Assembly (NCBI GenBank): GCA_023511725.1
Contig: JAIMAY010000020.1
Location: 1-53,596, forward strand
DNA length: 53,596 nt
Origin: Alicyclobacillus sp.
GTDB lineage: Bacteria; Bacillota; Bacilli; Alicyclobacillales; Alicyclobacillaceae
Direction of reading: 5' to 3'
In this document: positions 24,847-33,764 of the stretch, in pieces
Layout of the letters: every line of letters starts with the position of its first letter
Numbering within the stretch: position 1 is the stretch's first letter
Translations under genes and position numbers: made by a program
The notes under the pieces: model-generated
Told to the model about the DNA's origin: nothing
Databases searched by the model: none
Seen by the model: only the letters and a program-made list of their open reading frames with translations

Positions 24847-26304
24847 TTGGACCAATCGGAGACACCGTTGTTCAGCGCGCTGCTGCGCCACGTGGCGAGA
24901 CAGCCGCTGCAGTTTCATATCCCGAGTCACAAGCGGGGGCGGGGGATGGAGTCCAGCTTTCAGCAGTTCATCGGCGAACGCGCGCTGGCGCTTGACCTGA
25001 TCAACATCGCGCCGCTCGATGACCTCCATCAGCCCACCGGGCCCATCCGTCAGGCGCAGGAGCTGGCGGCCGAGGCGTTTGGCGCGGACGTGACGCTGTT
25101 CTCCGTGCAGGGGACGAGCACCGCCATCATGGCGATGGTGATCGCCACCGTCGGCCCCGGCGATAAGATCCTGGTGCCGCGGAACGTGCACAAATCGGTG
25201 CTGGCCGGGATCATCCTCGCTGACGCGCACCCGGTGTTCCTGCGGCCGGAGCTGGATCCGGAGTTCGGCATCGCGCACGGCCTGTCCGTGGAAACGGTGG
25301 AGGAAGCCTTCGACATGCACCCGGACGCCAAGGCGCTGATGGTGATCAACCCCACGTATTTCGGTGTGGCGGCGGACCTGCGGCGGATTGTGGAGCTGGC
25401 GCATGCCCGCGGCATCCCCGTGCTGGTGGACGAGGCGCATGGGGTGCACACGCACTTTCATGACCGGCTGCCCATTTCAGCGATGGACGCAGGGGCGGAC
25501 ATGGCGGCGACGAGTGTGCACAAGCTGGGCGGATCGCTCACTGGGTCCAGTGTGCTCAACATCCGTCGCGGCCTCGTGGACCCGCGCCACGTGCAGGTCG
25601 TGTTCAGCATGCTGACGACCACATCCACGTCGTACCTGCTGCTCGCATCGCTCGACGCGGCGAGAAAGGAGCTGGCGCTAAACGGGCACGAGCGGGTAGA
25701 GCGGGCGATTCAATTGGCCGATAGGGCGCGGCGTGCCATCAACGAGATCCCGGGTCTGCACTGCATGGGACCGGAGGTGCTGCGCGGATCCGCCACGTAC
25801 GCGATGGATCCGACCAAACTCACCATATCGGTCAAGGACCTCGGTATTCGCGGCTACGATGTGGAGCGCATGCTGCGCGAGGAGTTCAACATCGAGGTCG
25901 AGCTGTCGGATCTGTACAACATCCTCTGCATCATCTCGTGGGGAGACACGGAAGAGGACGTGGACCGGCTGGTGGATGCGCTGCGGCGGATCGCCATGGC
26001 TTACAGCGGGCAATTGGGCAAGCGGCCGGTGCGCGTGCATCTGCCGAGCATGCCCAAGCTGTGCATGAACCCGCGGGCGGCCTTCTACGCGAAAACCGAG
26101 GTGGTGCCCATCCAGGAGTCGGTGGGGCGCGTCATTGCCGAGATGATCATGGTGTATCCGCCGGGCATCCCCATCCTGCTGCCGGGAGAGCTTGTCACGC
26201 AGGATAACATCGATTACATTGAAGAAAACCTGCGTGCGGGTCTGCCGGTCCAGGGGCCGGATGACCCGGAGATCCGGTATCTGAAGGTGGTTCGCGAGAG
26301 TTGA
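24847..26304 (+). CDS. speA: arginine decarboxylase SpeA (Orn/Lys/Arg decarboxylase family)
   Basis: 485 aa PLP enzyme of the aspartate aminotransferase fold used by Gram-positive biosynthetic decarboxylases. Lys226 in ATSVHKLGGSL binds PLP; other markers are FHIPSHKRGRGME (23-35, the shortened family start), SVQGTSTAIM, PRNVHKSV, VLVDEAHGVH and the C-terminal PPGIPILLPGE. The reaction is arginine to agmatine, the first step of polyamine synthesis. TTG start with GGAGGAGG eight bases upstream. Lysine decarboxylase is the main alternative, but the close match to SpeA segments favours arginine. Confidence 0.88.
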   Translation: MDQSETPLFSALLRHVARQPLQFHIPSHKRGRGMESSFQQFIGERALALDLINIAPLDDLHQPTGPIRQAQELAAEAFGADVTLFSVQGTSTAIMAMVIATVGPGDKILVPRNVHKSVLAGIILADAHPVFLRPELDPEFGIAHGLSVETVEEAFDMHPDAKALMVINPTYFGVAADLRRIVELAHARGIPVLVDEAHGVHTHFHDRLPISAMDAGADMAATSVHKLGGSLTGSSVLNIRRGLVDPRHVQVVFSMLTTTSTSYLLLASLDAARKELALNGHERVERAIQLADRARRAINEIPGLHCMGPEVLRGSATYAMDPTKLTISVKDLGIRGYDVERMLREEFNIEVELSDLYNILCIISWGDTEEDVDRLVDALRRIAMAYSGQLGKRPVRVHLPSMPKLCMNPRAAFYAKTEVVPIQESVGRVIAEMIMVYPPGIPILLPGELVTQDNIDYIEENLRAGLPVQGPDDPEIRYLKVVRES

Positions 26305-26322
26305 CCTGCGGGAGGGATGAGG

Positions 26323-26805
26323 ATGACGACGCTGAAGGCGGGGGATCCGGCGCCGGCGTTCGAGCTGCCGAACCAGGACGGCGCCATCGTGCGACTGGCG
26401 GATCAGCGAGGCAAAGTTGTGGTGCTGTACTTCTATCCGAAGGACGACACGCCGGGATGCACCAAGGAAGCGTGTGCGTTCCGCGATATGCGCGCCGAGT
26501 TTCAGGCGGCGGGTGCGGAGATCTTCGGTGTGTCCAGGGATTCGGTGCGTTCACATCGCAAATTTGCCGACAAGTACGGCCTGCCCTTTGAACTGTTGGC
26601 GGACGAGAAGGGTGAGGTGTGCCGGGCGTACGGCGTGATCAAGGAGAAGTCGCTGTTCGGCAACACCGCACTGGGGATTGAGCGGACGACGTTCGTGATT
26701 GACCCGGAGGGCCGCATCGCCCGCGTCTTCCCGAAGGTGAAGGTGGACGGGCACGCGGAAGAGGTGCTGGCGGCGGTGCGCGAGGCGGCGCAGACCAAGG
26801 CGTGA
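26323..26805 (+). CDS. bcp: thioredoxin-dependent peroxiredoxin Bcp (PrxQ)
   Basis: 160 aa. Start at the second ATG because GGAGGG sits too close to the first one. The peroxidatic Cys46 and the adjacent Cys51 (DTPGCTKEACAFRD) are the PrxQ pattern. Bcp reduces hydrogen peroxide and organic peroxides with thioredoxin. The conserved arginine and the GIERTTFVIDPEG strand near 120 are present. It follows speA after 18 bases, but expression may be independent. Confidence 0.94.
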   Translation: MTTLKAGDPAPAFELPNQDGAIVRLADQRGKVVVLYFYPKDDTPGCTKEACAFRDMRAEFQAAGAEIFGVSRDSVRSHRKFADKYGLPFELLADEKGEVCRAYGVIKEKSLFGNTALGIERTTFVIDPEGRIARVFPKVKVDGHAEEVLAAVREAAQTKA

Positions 26806-26858
26806 GCCGCCTCCCCCGGCGCGCCGGCGCCCTGTGGGCGGGCACCGGTATCCGCCCG

Positions 26859-26888
26859 GTGACAACGCGGATCCGCCGGGGGTATAAT
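26859..26888 (+). promoter_or_regulatory. promoter of the HesB/IscA-type gene
   Basis: GTGACA at 26859-26864 and TATAAT at 26883-26888, 18 bp apart, 28 bp before the start codon. An upstream in-frame ATG overlaps the -10 box and is rejected as start. Confidence 0.65.
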
Positions 26889-26916
26889 GAAGGGGATCCG
26901 GAAAGGGGTGAGCGGC

Positions 26917-27270
26917 ATGATCACATTGACGGGTAGGGCCGTCGATAAGATCCGCGAGCTGATGGAAGGGCGCGGGCCGGACGAGCAGGCGCTGCGCATC
27001 TTCATCCGTCCGGGTGGTTGCACGGGCTTCACCTACGGCCTGGCGCTGGATGCGGCGCGGGACGGAGATCACGTCTTTGACGTGAAAGGCGTTCAGGTTC
27101 TCGTGGATCCGGACAGCCTGGAGTTGGTGGACGGTTCCGAGGTGGACTACGTGGACGATTTCACCGGCCAGGGTTTCCGCATCAACAATCCGAATGCCGT
27201 ATCCACCTGCGGATGTGGGTCCAGCTTCCGTACAGCGACTCGCGCGGGACAACCCGGTTCATGTGAATGA
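26917..27270 (+). CDS. HesB/IscA-family iron-sulfur carrier (A-type)
   Basis: 117 aa. The three A-type ligand cysteines are Cys35 (RPGGCTGFTYG), Cys98 and Cys100 (STCGCGSSF). The domain opens ITLTGRAVDKIRELM. These cytosolic proteins deliver [4Fe-4S] or [2Fe-2S] clusters to target proteins. No suf/isc gene is adjacent. The last 17 residues are an unusual Arg/Gly/Ser tail compared with ErpA or IscA. A terminator follows directly. Confidence 0.88.
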   Translation: MITLTGRAVDKIRELMEGRGPDEQALRIFIRPGGCTGFTYGLALDAARDGDHVFDVKGVQVLVDPDSLELVDGSEVDYVDDFTGQGFRINNPNAVSTCGCGSSFRTATRAGQPGSCE

Positions 27271-27276
27271 ACGGAG

Positions 27277-27308
27277 AGCCCGAAGGGACGACCCTTTGGG
27301 CTTTTTTA
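27277..27308 (+). terminator. intrinsic terminator of the HesB/IscA-type gene
   Basis: Stem AGCCCGAAGGG pairing with CCCTTTGGGCT (one mismatch), loop ACGA, then six T. Located six bases after the stop codon. Confidence 0.88.
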
Positions 27309-27382
27309 TGGCTCCGAACGGGCGCGAGGCGTGGAGTGCAGCTTTGCGCCGAGGTCAGCCGGACACAGTCGGGAGGACAGGC

Positions 27383-28693
27383 ATGACAAGTTTCGTCAAG
27401 GTTCTGAAGGATCCGGTGCATGATGAGATCCTTGTGGAGGACCCATGGGTGTGGCGCCTCATCAACACCGCCGCCCTGCAGCGGCTGCGCCGCATCCGGC
27501 AACTGGGGACCTCGTATCTCACCTTCCACGGCGCGGAACACAGCCGCTTCACGCACTCGCTGGGTGCGTACGAGACGATGCGCCGGGTGTTGATCCAGCT
27601 CGAGCGTGAGTGCGGCTGGCCGAGGGATGAGCGGGATCGGAAGCTGGCCCTGTCGGCGGCGCTGCTCCACGACGTCGGACACGGTCCGTTCTCGCACACG
27701 TTCGAGGCCGTGTATCCCGTTCACCACGAGCAGTGGACGCGCCGCATCCTGCTCGAGGACGACGAGCTGGCGACGGTGCTCGGCGAGGTGGACGACGCAT
27801 TCGCGGACGATTTGGTAGGCGTGCTGGAGAAGCGCGGGCGTTTTCCTATCGTCGAGCAGCTCATCTCCAGCCAGCTCGATGTCGACCGGATGGACTATCT
27901 GCTGCGCGATGCCATGAACACGGGCGTTTCCTACGGCCGCTTTGAGTTGGCACGGCTGATCCGTTCGCTGTCGCTGGCTGGGGACCAGGTGGTGCTGAAA
28001 GCCAGCGGCCTGCACACGGTGGAGCAGTACATCCTGGCCCGCTACTTCATGTACACGCAGGTGTACTTTCATCCGGTGACGGTGGGCAGCGACGTGCTGG
28101 TGATGCAGATCCTGCGGCGTGCCGGAGAGGTGTGGCAGGCCGGTGGGATGGAGGACATGCCGCCTGAACTGACGGTGTTCTGGCGCGGATCCGCGGATCA
28201 GGTGCGCGTCCAGGATTACCTGGCCATCGACGAGTCCACCCTCGTGTACGCGTTCCACTGCTTTGCGCGCAGCGCGGATGTGGTTCTGGCTGATCTTGCC
28301 CGCCGCTTCCTCCACCGCCGCCTCCTGGCGCCGGTGATCCGTCCGGAGCCGACGCAGGAGGAATGGGCGGCGCTGCGGACCGCCGCGCGCGCGCTGGGAT
28401 TTCATCCCGACTATTACATCTCGGGCCGGGCGTCGGCGGTGGCCGGGTACGTGTACCGGGGCGAGGGAATCAGCGTCCTGATGGCGGACGGCCGGGTGTC
28501 AGAACTCAGCCGAGAATCCAAACTTGTCCGGTCGCTCGTTCCCGAATCGGAGTATCGGTTGTTCCTGCCGAAGGAAATGATCGAAGGTGACACCCCCGTG
28601 CATGAGCGGGTGCGCTCCATCCTCGGGATGCACGCTTCACGCGTCGGCGCGGGGGCGTCTGCGGCCAAGCCAGAACCAGACGACCGCCCCTAA
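27383..28693 (+). CDS. HD-domain phosphohydrolase (YwfO-like, dNTPase-type)
   Basis: 436 aa. HD motif HxxxH type: His53 (FHGAEHSRFTHSLG), then His96-Asp97 in LLHDVGHGPFSHTFE, and D in LISSQLDVDRMDYLLRDA. This is the SAMHD1/dGTPase-related family of B. subtilis YwfO, an Mg- or Mn-dependent hydrolase of dNTPs. The start at ATG 27383 has GGGAGGA before it; an upstream frame extension of 63 codons covers the previous terminator. The last 57 bases overlap the convergent DedA gene. Confidence 0.85.
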   Translation: MTSFVKVLKDPVHDEILVEDPWVWRLINTAALQRLRRIRQLGTSYLTFHGAEHSRFTHSLGAYETMRRVLIQLERECGWPRDERDRKLALSAALLHDVGHGPFSHTFEAVYPVHHEQWTRRILLEDDELATVLGEVDDAFADDLVGVLEKRGRFPIVEQLISSQLDVDRMDYLLRDAMNTGVSYGRFELARLIRSLSLAGDQVVLKASGLHTVEQYILARYFMYTQVYFHPVTVGSDVLVMQILRRAGEVWQAGGMEDMPPELTVFWRGSADQVRVQDYLAIDESTLVYAFHCFARSADVVLADLARRFLHRRLLAPVIRPEPTQEEWAALRTAARALGFHPDYYISGRASAVAGYVYRGEGISVLMADGRVSELSRESKLVRSLVPESEYRLFLPKEMIEGDTPVHERVRSILGMHASRVGAGASAAKPEPDDRP

Positions 28694-29233
28694 CAGCACG
28701 AGGGCTCCGAAATATGTAAGGGGCTTCACATAGTGCGCCACCTGTTCCCAGTGCTGGCCCAGTTTGAAGCCGCCGTAGGCGAGCAGAAAGTTCCACGGCA
28801 GCGAACCGAGCGCCGAATAGAAGATGAAGCGGCCGATGGACATCCGCGCAATCCCCGCGGGCAGCGAGATGAACGTTCGCAGGGCGGGTAGCAGACGGCA
28901 CACGAACACGGTCCATTCCCCGTAACGCTGGAACCAGCGTTCGGCGCGGGCGAGGTGGTCCGGTCGCAGCAGCACATACCGACCCCAGCGAAGGATCACC
29001 GCGCGGCCGCCCCAAGCGCCGACGGCGTAGGCGATGAGCCCGCCGACCACGTTGGCGATGGTGGCGATCACGACAATCGCCACGAGGCCGAGATCGCCCC
29101 GCCAGGCCATGAAGCCGGCAAACGGCATGACGACCTCACTGGGGATGGGGATACAGGCGCTCTCGAGGGTCATCAGGATGAACACGGCGGCGAGGCCGTG
29201 GCTGGAAATGAACTGCAGCAGTTGGCCGGTCAA
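28637..29233 (-). CDS. DedA-family membrane protein
   Basis: 198 aa. Start is a TTG after GGAGGAGGG; the longer frame runs back through upstream repeats and lacks support. DedA core phrases: ESACIPIPSEVVMPFAGFMA (about 30-49), GRY at the re-entrant loop, FVCRLLPALRTFISLPAGIARM with the two arginines, and a hydrophobic C-terminus ending GRRRPRADA. DedA proteins (UPF0043, SNARE-associated) are undecaprenyl-phosphate or phosphatidylethanolamine flippases. Convergent with the HD gene, overlapping it by 57 bp. Confidence 0.88.
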   Translation of the reverse strand: MTGQLLQFISSHGLAAVFILMTLESACIPIPSEVVMPFAGFMAWRGDLGLVAIVVIATIANVVGGLIAYAVGAWGGRAVILRWGRYVLLRPDHLARAERWFQRYGEWTVFVCRLLPALRTFISLPAGIARMSIGRFIFYSALGSLPWNFLLAYGGFKLGQHWEQVAHYVKPLTYFGALVLLGAVVWFWLGRRRPRADA

Positions 29234-29288
29234 ACGAAGCCCTCCTCCGTGGACATGCGATGGCACCATGTCCCCATGGTACACCATC

Positions 29289-29332
29289 GCGCGGTGGACG
29301 CAAGCGATAAGCGCGGTGGACGAAGGCGACAA
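29289..29332. repeat. 22-bp tandem repeat between divergent genes
   Basis: Two adjacent units (29289-29310 and 29311-29332) both begin GCGCGGTGGACG and differ at three positions further on. They lie in the region between dedA and the glycosyltransferase, where promoters are expected. Confidence 0.8.
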
Positions 29333-29410
29333 GCTTCCATTGACAGGCCATCGCCTTGCGGTCATCATAGATATGATGGGCGTTCGAGACCTCAAGTAGA
29401 AAGTTGAGGG

Positions 29411-30661
29411 ATGCTCGTGTCCCTATTGCATATCCTGCTTAACACTTTGTACATCCTGATGCAGGTTTTCACGGGGCTGATAGGCGTTTACCAGATTGCC
29501 CTGTCGTTCTTCGGCATCTGGTATCGACGCAAGCCGCTGCGTCATGCGCCGCAGAAGCGCTTCGCGGTGATCATCCCAGCGCATGACGAGGAGCGCGTGG
29601 TGGGGCCGCTGATCGACAGCCTGATGGCGCAGGATTACCCGCGCGAGCTGTTCGACGTGCATGTCGTGGCGGACAACTGTACGGATCACACGGCCCAGGT
29701 GGCCGAGCGCCACGGGGCCATTGTTCATGTTCGGCGGGATGCCGAGCGGCGGGCCAAAGGCTACGCCATCGAGTGGATGCTGGAGCGGTTGTGGAAATCG
29801 GCTGCGCACTACGATGCCGTCGTCATGTTCGATGCGGACAACCTCGTCGCACCGGATTTCCTGCGGATCATGAATGATAGGCTGTGCGACGGGCACCAGG
29901 TGATCCAGGGCTACCTGGGGGTGAAGAACCCCTTCGACACCTGGGTGAGCGTGTCGATGGCCATATCCTATTGGTTCAGCAACCGGATGTGGCAGAATGC
30001 CCGACAAAACCTGGGACTGTCGTGCTCGCTCGGCGGGACGGGGTTGTGCATCGATATGGCCCTGCTGCGGGAGATGGGCTGGGGGGCCACCGGCCTCACG
30101 GAGGACCTGGAGTTTGGGGTGCGCTGCGTCGAGCGCGGCATCCTGCCCATCTGGGCGCACGACGCGAAGGTGTACGATGAGAAGCCGACCACGCTGCTGG
30201 CCTCGATGCGACAGCGCCTGCGATGGATGCAGGGGCATTTCCACTGCGCGCGCCACCACATGTGGCCGCTGATCCGCGCAGGTCTGCGCGAGCGGAGCCT
30301 GGCCAAGCTGGACGCGGGCATCTACCTGTTTCAGCCGATGCGGTTTCTCATCCTGTTCCTGACGTCGCTGATGATGCTGTTCCAAATCCAGACGCCGCAG
30401 ACGCCATGGCATCACATCACGGCGCTCTTGCCCACCACCTTCTGGGTGGTCGTCAACGTGCTGTTGTATCTGCAGATGCCGTTGGCGTTGCTGTTGGAGC
30501 GATGCAATTGGCGTGCGTACTTCGGGCTGATCATCCTGCCGTTCTTCCTGTGGACGTGGGGACCCGTGGTGCTGCAAGCGTACTTCACGAAATCCAATCG
30601 ACACTGGGTGCACACGGTGCACAAGCGCGCCATTCGGCTGGACGAGTTGCGCAGCCGGTGA
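29411..30661 (+). CDS. membrane family 2 glycosyltransferase (cellulose synthase/hyaluronan-like)
   Basis: 416 aa with N-terminal helices, a GT2 domain and a C-terminal membrane portion (about 300-400). Motifs: AHDEE (56-60), VVMFDADN (metal-binding DAD at about 140-142), TGLTEDLEFGVR (TED, catalytic) and QRLRWMQGHFHC ((Q/R)xxRW). These are the processive-type signature but the family also includes diacylglycerol glycosyltransferases. Donor and acceptor are unknown. It has no partner genes for cellulose or poly-GlcNAc. The gene diverges from dedA, with a 22-bp duplication in the shared upstream region. Confidence 0.85.
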   Translation: MLVSLLHILLNTLYILMQVFTGLIGVYQIALSFFGIWYRRKPLRHAPQKRFAVIIPAHDEERVVGPLIDSLMAQDYPRELFDVHVVADNCTDHTAQVAERHGAIVHVRRDAERRAKGYAIEWMLERLWKSAAHYDAVVMFDADNLVAPDFLRIMNDRLCDGHQVIQGYLGVKNPFDTWVSVSMAISYWFSNRMWQNARQNLGLSCSLGGTGLCIDMALLREMGWGATGLTEDLEFGVRCVERGILPIWAHDAKVYDEKPTTLLASMRQRLRWMQGHFHCARHHMWPLIRAGLRERSLAKLDAGIYLFQPMRFLILFLTSLMMLFQIQTPQTPWHHITALLPTTFWVVVNVLLYLQMPLALLLERCNWRAYFGLIILPFFLWTWGPVVLQAYFTKSNRHWVHTVHKRAIRLDELRSR

Positions 30662-30748
30662 CGGCGCTGGTGTCCGCGCCACGGCCCGGCAGGCCGCGGC
30701 GGCGAGTCCATCCTGCGTCGACCAACGCAAACGCTGCGAGGCGGTCCG

Positions 30749-31060
30749 TCACGGGGCCGCCTTCATGCGTTTGAGCGCTTCCCGGACCGGCATCCCGGGC
30801 CGAATACCCAGTGCCTCCGCCGCCTGCGTGCACGATTCGACCGTCCCATTCAGCAGCTCATCGAGGGTGCGGACGCCCACCGCACGGGCTGCGACAATGC
30901 CTCGGTCGGCCAGGCGCGTGCGCAGCAGGGACACGTCCAAAGCGCCGCACATGACATAGCCTGTGTCGCAGGTGATGGCCATCAGGTGCGTCTTGGGCAG
31001 CGCCACTTCCACGGCGGTGAACGGCTCGCCGTCAATCCATATCGGTTTCAGTTCGATCAC
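30749..31060 (-). CDS. yunC: YunC-like DUF1805 protein
   Basis: 103 aa from GTG, with GGGAGGATGGCGGC before it; the longer upstream frame (about 39 residues) has no such support. It resembles B. subtilis YunC: PIWIDGEPFTAVEVALPKTHLMAITCDTGYVMCGALD (quoted in part) and GIVAARAVGVRTLDELL. The function is unknown; the family is small and cytosolic. It converges with the glycosyltransferase and diverges from the M42 peptidase. Confidence 0.85.
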   Translation of the reverse strand: MIELKPIWIDGEPFTAVEVALPKTHLMAITCDTGYVMCGALDVSLLRTRLADRGIVAARAVGVRTLDELLNGTVESCTQAAEALGIRPGMPVREALKRMKAAP

Positions 31061-31204
31061 GCCGCCATCCTCCCATGCGCCGAGTTGCGTTTTAGCATAT
31101 GGCGCGCGCCGGCCTACGGTGATTCCCAGGACAGGATGTGCTACCATGAGATCTGCGTGGATTTTGTCACTGGCCATACATAAGCACAGGGAGGATGCAC
31201 ACAG

Positions 31205-32284
31205 TTGACGACACAGCGGCTGGAAATCATTCGCCGGTTGTCCGAAGCCGGCGGCGTGCCAGGTTTTGAGTCACCCGTGCGCAAACTGATGGAGGAACTG
31301 CTGACGCCGGTGTCGGAGGAGCTCATCCGAGATCACTTCGGCAGTGTGGTGGGCCGCAAGACCGGCGATGCGTCGGGACCGAAGGTGCTGGTGGCGGGGC
31401 ACTTGGACGAGATCGGCATGCTTGTCACGCAGATCACGGACGAGGGCTTTCTCCGCTTCCAGACGCTGGGCGGTTGGTGGTCGCAGGTCATGCTCGCCCA
31501 GCGCGTGACGGTGCAAACGCGCAAAGGTGATCTGGTCGGCGTCATCGGCTCCAAGCCGCCGCACATCCTGCCCGCGGAGGAGCGCAACAAGGTTGTCCAG
31601 ATGAAGGATATGTTCATCGACATCGGTGTCTCCAGCCGTGAGGAGGCGGAGGAGGCGGGGGTCCGGCCGGGAGATCCCATCATCCCCTGGAGCCCGTTCA
31701 CGCCGCTGGCGAATGGCAAGTTCTTCGCGGGCAAGGCGTTCGACAACCGGCTCGGCTGTGCGACCGCGGTGGAACTTCTGCGCGAGCTGCAGGGTGTGCA
31801 GCATCCCAACGTGGTGTTCGCCGGCGCGACGACGCAGGAGGAAGTCGGCCTGCGCGGGGCGCAGACGCTGGTGCAGACCGTCGAGCCGGATGTGGCGTTC
31901 GCTGTCGATGTCGGGATCGCCGGGGATACACCGGGCATCAAAAAGCACGAGGCGATGTCCAAGTGCGGCAAGGGCCCGCTGATCCTGCTGTACGACGCGA
32001 CGATGGTGCCCAACCCGCGGCTGCGCGACTTCGTGCTGGACACGGCGGCGGACGAGCACATCCCGGTGCAGGTGGACTATGTGCCGGGCGGCGGGACGGA
32101 CGCGGGCCGCTTCCAGACCTTCGCGAGCGGCGTGCCGTCGCTGGCCATCGGCTTCCCGACGCGCTACATCCACAGCCACGTGGGTGTCTATCATCAGGAC
32201 GACTTCGATAACGCCGTTCGCCTGTTGACGGAGGTGCTGCGGCGCCTCGACTGGTCGACGGTTCGCACGATTCGCGAGTGGTGA
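31205..32284 (+). CDS. M42-family metallo-aminopeptidase (FrvX/YtoP-like)
   Basis: 359 aa starting at TTG with GGGAGGATG before it. The M42 zinc and catalytic residues appear in AGHLDEIGM (about 64-72), FDNRLGC (about 180-186), TTQEEVGLRG (about 212-221, catalytic Glu), AVDVGIAGD and YIHSHVGVYH. Members are cytosolic leucyl/glutamyl aminopeptidases or cellulase-like deblocking peptidases; substrate cannot be set. It is followed 61 bp later by yuiD. Confidence 0.9.
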   Translation: MTTQRLEIIRRLSEAGGVPGFESPVRKLMEELLTPVSEELIRDHFGSVVGRKTGDASGPKVLVAGHLDEIGMLVTQITDEGFLRFQTLGGWWSQVMLAQRVTVQTRKGDLVGVIGSKPPHILPAEERNKVVQMKDMFIDIGVSSREEAEEAGVRPGDPIIPWSPFTPLANGKFFAGKAFDNRLGCATAVELLRELQGVQHPNVVFAGATTQEEVGLRGAQTLVQTVEPDVAFAVDVGIAGDTPGIKKHEAMSKCGKGPLILLYDATMVPNPRLRDFVLDTAADEHIPVQVDYVPGGGTDAGRFQTFASGVPSLAIGFPTRYIHSHVGVYHQDDFDNAVRLLTEVLRRLDWSTVRTIREW

Positions 32285-32345
32285 GCATCTGACGGCGGGG
32301 ACCCGGCGGGGTCGTGCGCCCTGCCGGGAACGTTGGAGGAGAAGG

Positions 32346-32837
32346 ATGAGACCCGACGTACTTGCCTTCATGCAGGGGCTTTGGCGCAATGCCCCCCTGA
32401 TGGCGGCCCTGACGGCCATCGTGTTGACGCAGATCCTGAAGGTCCCCATCCACTGGGCCCTGTTTCGACGGTTTGACTGGCACAAGGTGGTGGATGCCGG
32501 GGGTATGCCGAGCTCCCACGCCGCGGGCGTGGCTGCGCTGACCGCTGCGCTGGCGTATGTGACCGGCCCGACCTCGCCGGTGTTCGCCACCGCCGTTGTG
32601 TTCTCCGCCATCGTCATGTATGACGCCGGCGGCATCCGGCGTCACGCCGGCGAGCACGCGGTGCTGCTCAACCGCATCGCGGAGGAGATGGAGCGCGCCG
32701 GTATTTCCGTGGAAACATCGGCCACCGACGAGGAAGGCGAGCGTCTGAAGGAGATCCTCGGGCACGAGCCGCAGGAGGTTGTGGTCGGGGCCATCATTGG
32801 GATCGTGATCGGCATGTGGTTCGGGAAGTTCTGGTAA
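32346..32837 (+). CDS. yuiD: divergent PAP2-family membrane protein (YuiD)
   Basis: 163 aa, about four membrane helices. The family opens with a helix containing TQILKVP and the phrase GGMPSSHAAGVAALTAALA (about 54-72), the SSH of acid phosphatase-type enzymes. The third motif near the C-terminus is less clear and the conserved GHEPQEVVVGAIIG segment is typical of YuiD. The likely role is a membrane phosphatase on a lipid; no experimental substrate is known to me. ATG after GGAGGAGAAGG. Confidence 0.88.
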   Translation: MRPDVLAFMQGLWRNAPLMAALTAIVLTQILKVPIHWALFRRFDWHKVVDAGGMPSSHAAGVAALTAALAYVTGPTSPVFATAVVFSAIVMYDAGGIRRHAGEHAVLLNRIAEEMERAGISVETSATDEEGERLKEILGHEPQEVVVGAIIGIVIGMWFGKFW

Positions 32838-32941
32838 GCGCGGGCGCGGGCAGGGCGGGGGCGATGCCACGGGCTGCGGTGCAGCCGGTGTCGGGTCGGC
32901 GGCGGTGCGCCTCCGGCTGCGGCGGCGGTGCGGCGCGGCGC

Positions 32942-33238
32942 CTAGCGTTCCGCCGGCCCTGGGCTCGCGCCGTCCGCGTTCATCCGCGGTGCGAACCGGT
33001 CGATCCGCTCCATCACCGTCTTCAACGCCTCCGCCCTCGCCCCGCACACAGGCGATCCGTACACCACCAACCGCTCCCCCTCGCGCGGCACCGCAATGGC
33101 GTACCACGTCCCGTCGCTGTTCTGGAATACTTCCACGTCGTACACGCCGGTGGGGTGCGTCAACTCGTACGTCTCGCGCCGCCGCAGGGTGGCGCCGGCC
33201 GGCAACGAGAGCCCGCGCATCCACGAAGGCATCGTCAT
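32942..33238 (-). CDS. hypothetical protein of 98 aa coupled to a DUF4149 gene
   Basis: 98 aa. The ATG overlaps the stop codon of the DUF4149 gene (ATGA), so translation is coupled. Sequence shows a globular segment with YELTHPTGVYDVEVFQNSDGTWYAIAVP (first half, quoted in part) and GSPVCGARAEALKTVMERIDRF. It looks like a small beta-rich plus helical protein with no catalytic motif. I do not recognise a family. Confidence 0.7.
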   Translation of the reverse strand: MTMPSWMRGLSLPAGATLRRRETYELTHPTGVYDVEVFQNSDGTWYAIAVPREGERLVVYGSPVCGARAEALKTVMERIDRFAPRMNADGASPGPAER

Positions 33239-33732
33239 CTCGCCATCTCCCTTCGCGCATCGCGCCAGACGATGCACAGCGCGGCGAGTGCGGCGCAGAG
33301 GATCATGGCGAGATCGAGCAGCATGGAGATGCCATGCACCATGCCGAACTGCCGCAGCATCGCCGGCGATGCGTGCGATACCGGACCCATGCGCTGCTCG
33401 ATACCCTGAATCATCGGCAGCAGGACGAAGGCGTTCACCCAGGCGATCACGCTGCCAACCGCGAACAACACATGCGACACCACGCGGGCCCGGCGCACCG
33501 GCGCGAGTCCCGGTGCCGCGCGGTACGCCCAGGCGGCGAGCAGCCAGCCAAGCGGCGCCAGCACCGCGCACAGGCGGAAGAAGGTGGGGAACAGCAGACC
33601 CACCGCCCGCCCCGCGGTGTCCACGTCCAGCCCCGCGAACAACGCCGGGGCCGCGAACAGCGAGAAGTAGGTGGAGGCGCCGAGCCAGAGGGCGAGATCA
33701 AGCGTGAGCAGCCAGTGCGCAAGTTTGGCCAT
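33235..33732 (-). CDS. DUF4149 membrane protein
   Basis: 165 aa, four membrane helices. The first helix carries LTLDLALWLGASTYFSLFAAPALF, typical of DUF4149 (also seen in TMEM205-like proteins). No ligand or enzyme residue is evident. ATG at 33732 after a GAGGTGA-type site. It heads the two-gene unit with the downstream 98-aa protein. Confidence 0.75.
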   Translation of the reverse strand: MAKLAHWLLTLDLALWLGASTYFSLFAAPALFAGLDVDTAGRAVGLLFPTFFRLCAVLAPLGWLLAAWAYRAAPGLAPVRRARVVSHVLFAVGSVIAWVNAFVLLPMIQGIEQRMGPVSHASPAMLRQFGMVHGISMLLDLAMILCAALAALCIVWRDARREMAR

Positions 33733-33764
33733 GAACGTGCAATCACCTCACGGAAGGAGATGGC

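Noticed and set aside
26887-26916. Upstream ATG start of the HesB/IscA-type gene
   Set aside because: Overlaps the -10 hexamer; the family N-terminus begins MITLTGRAV.
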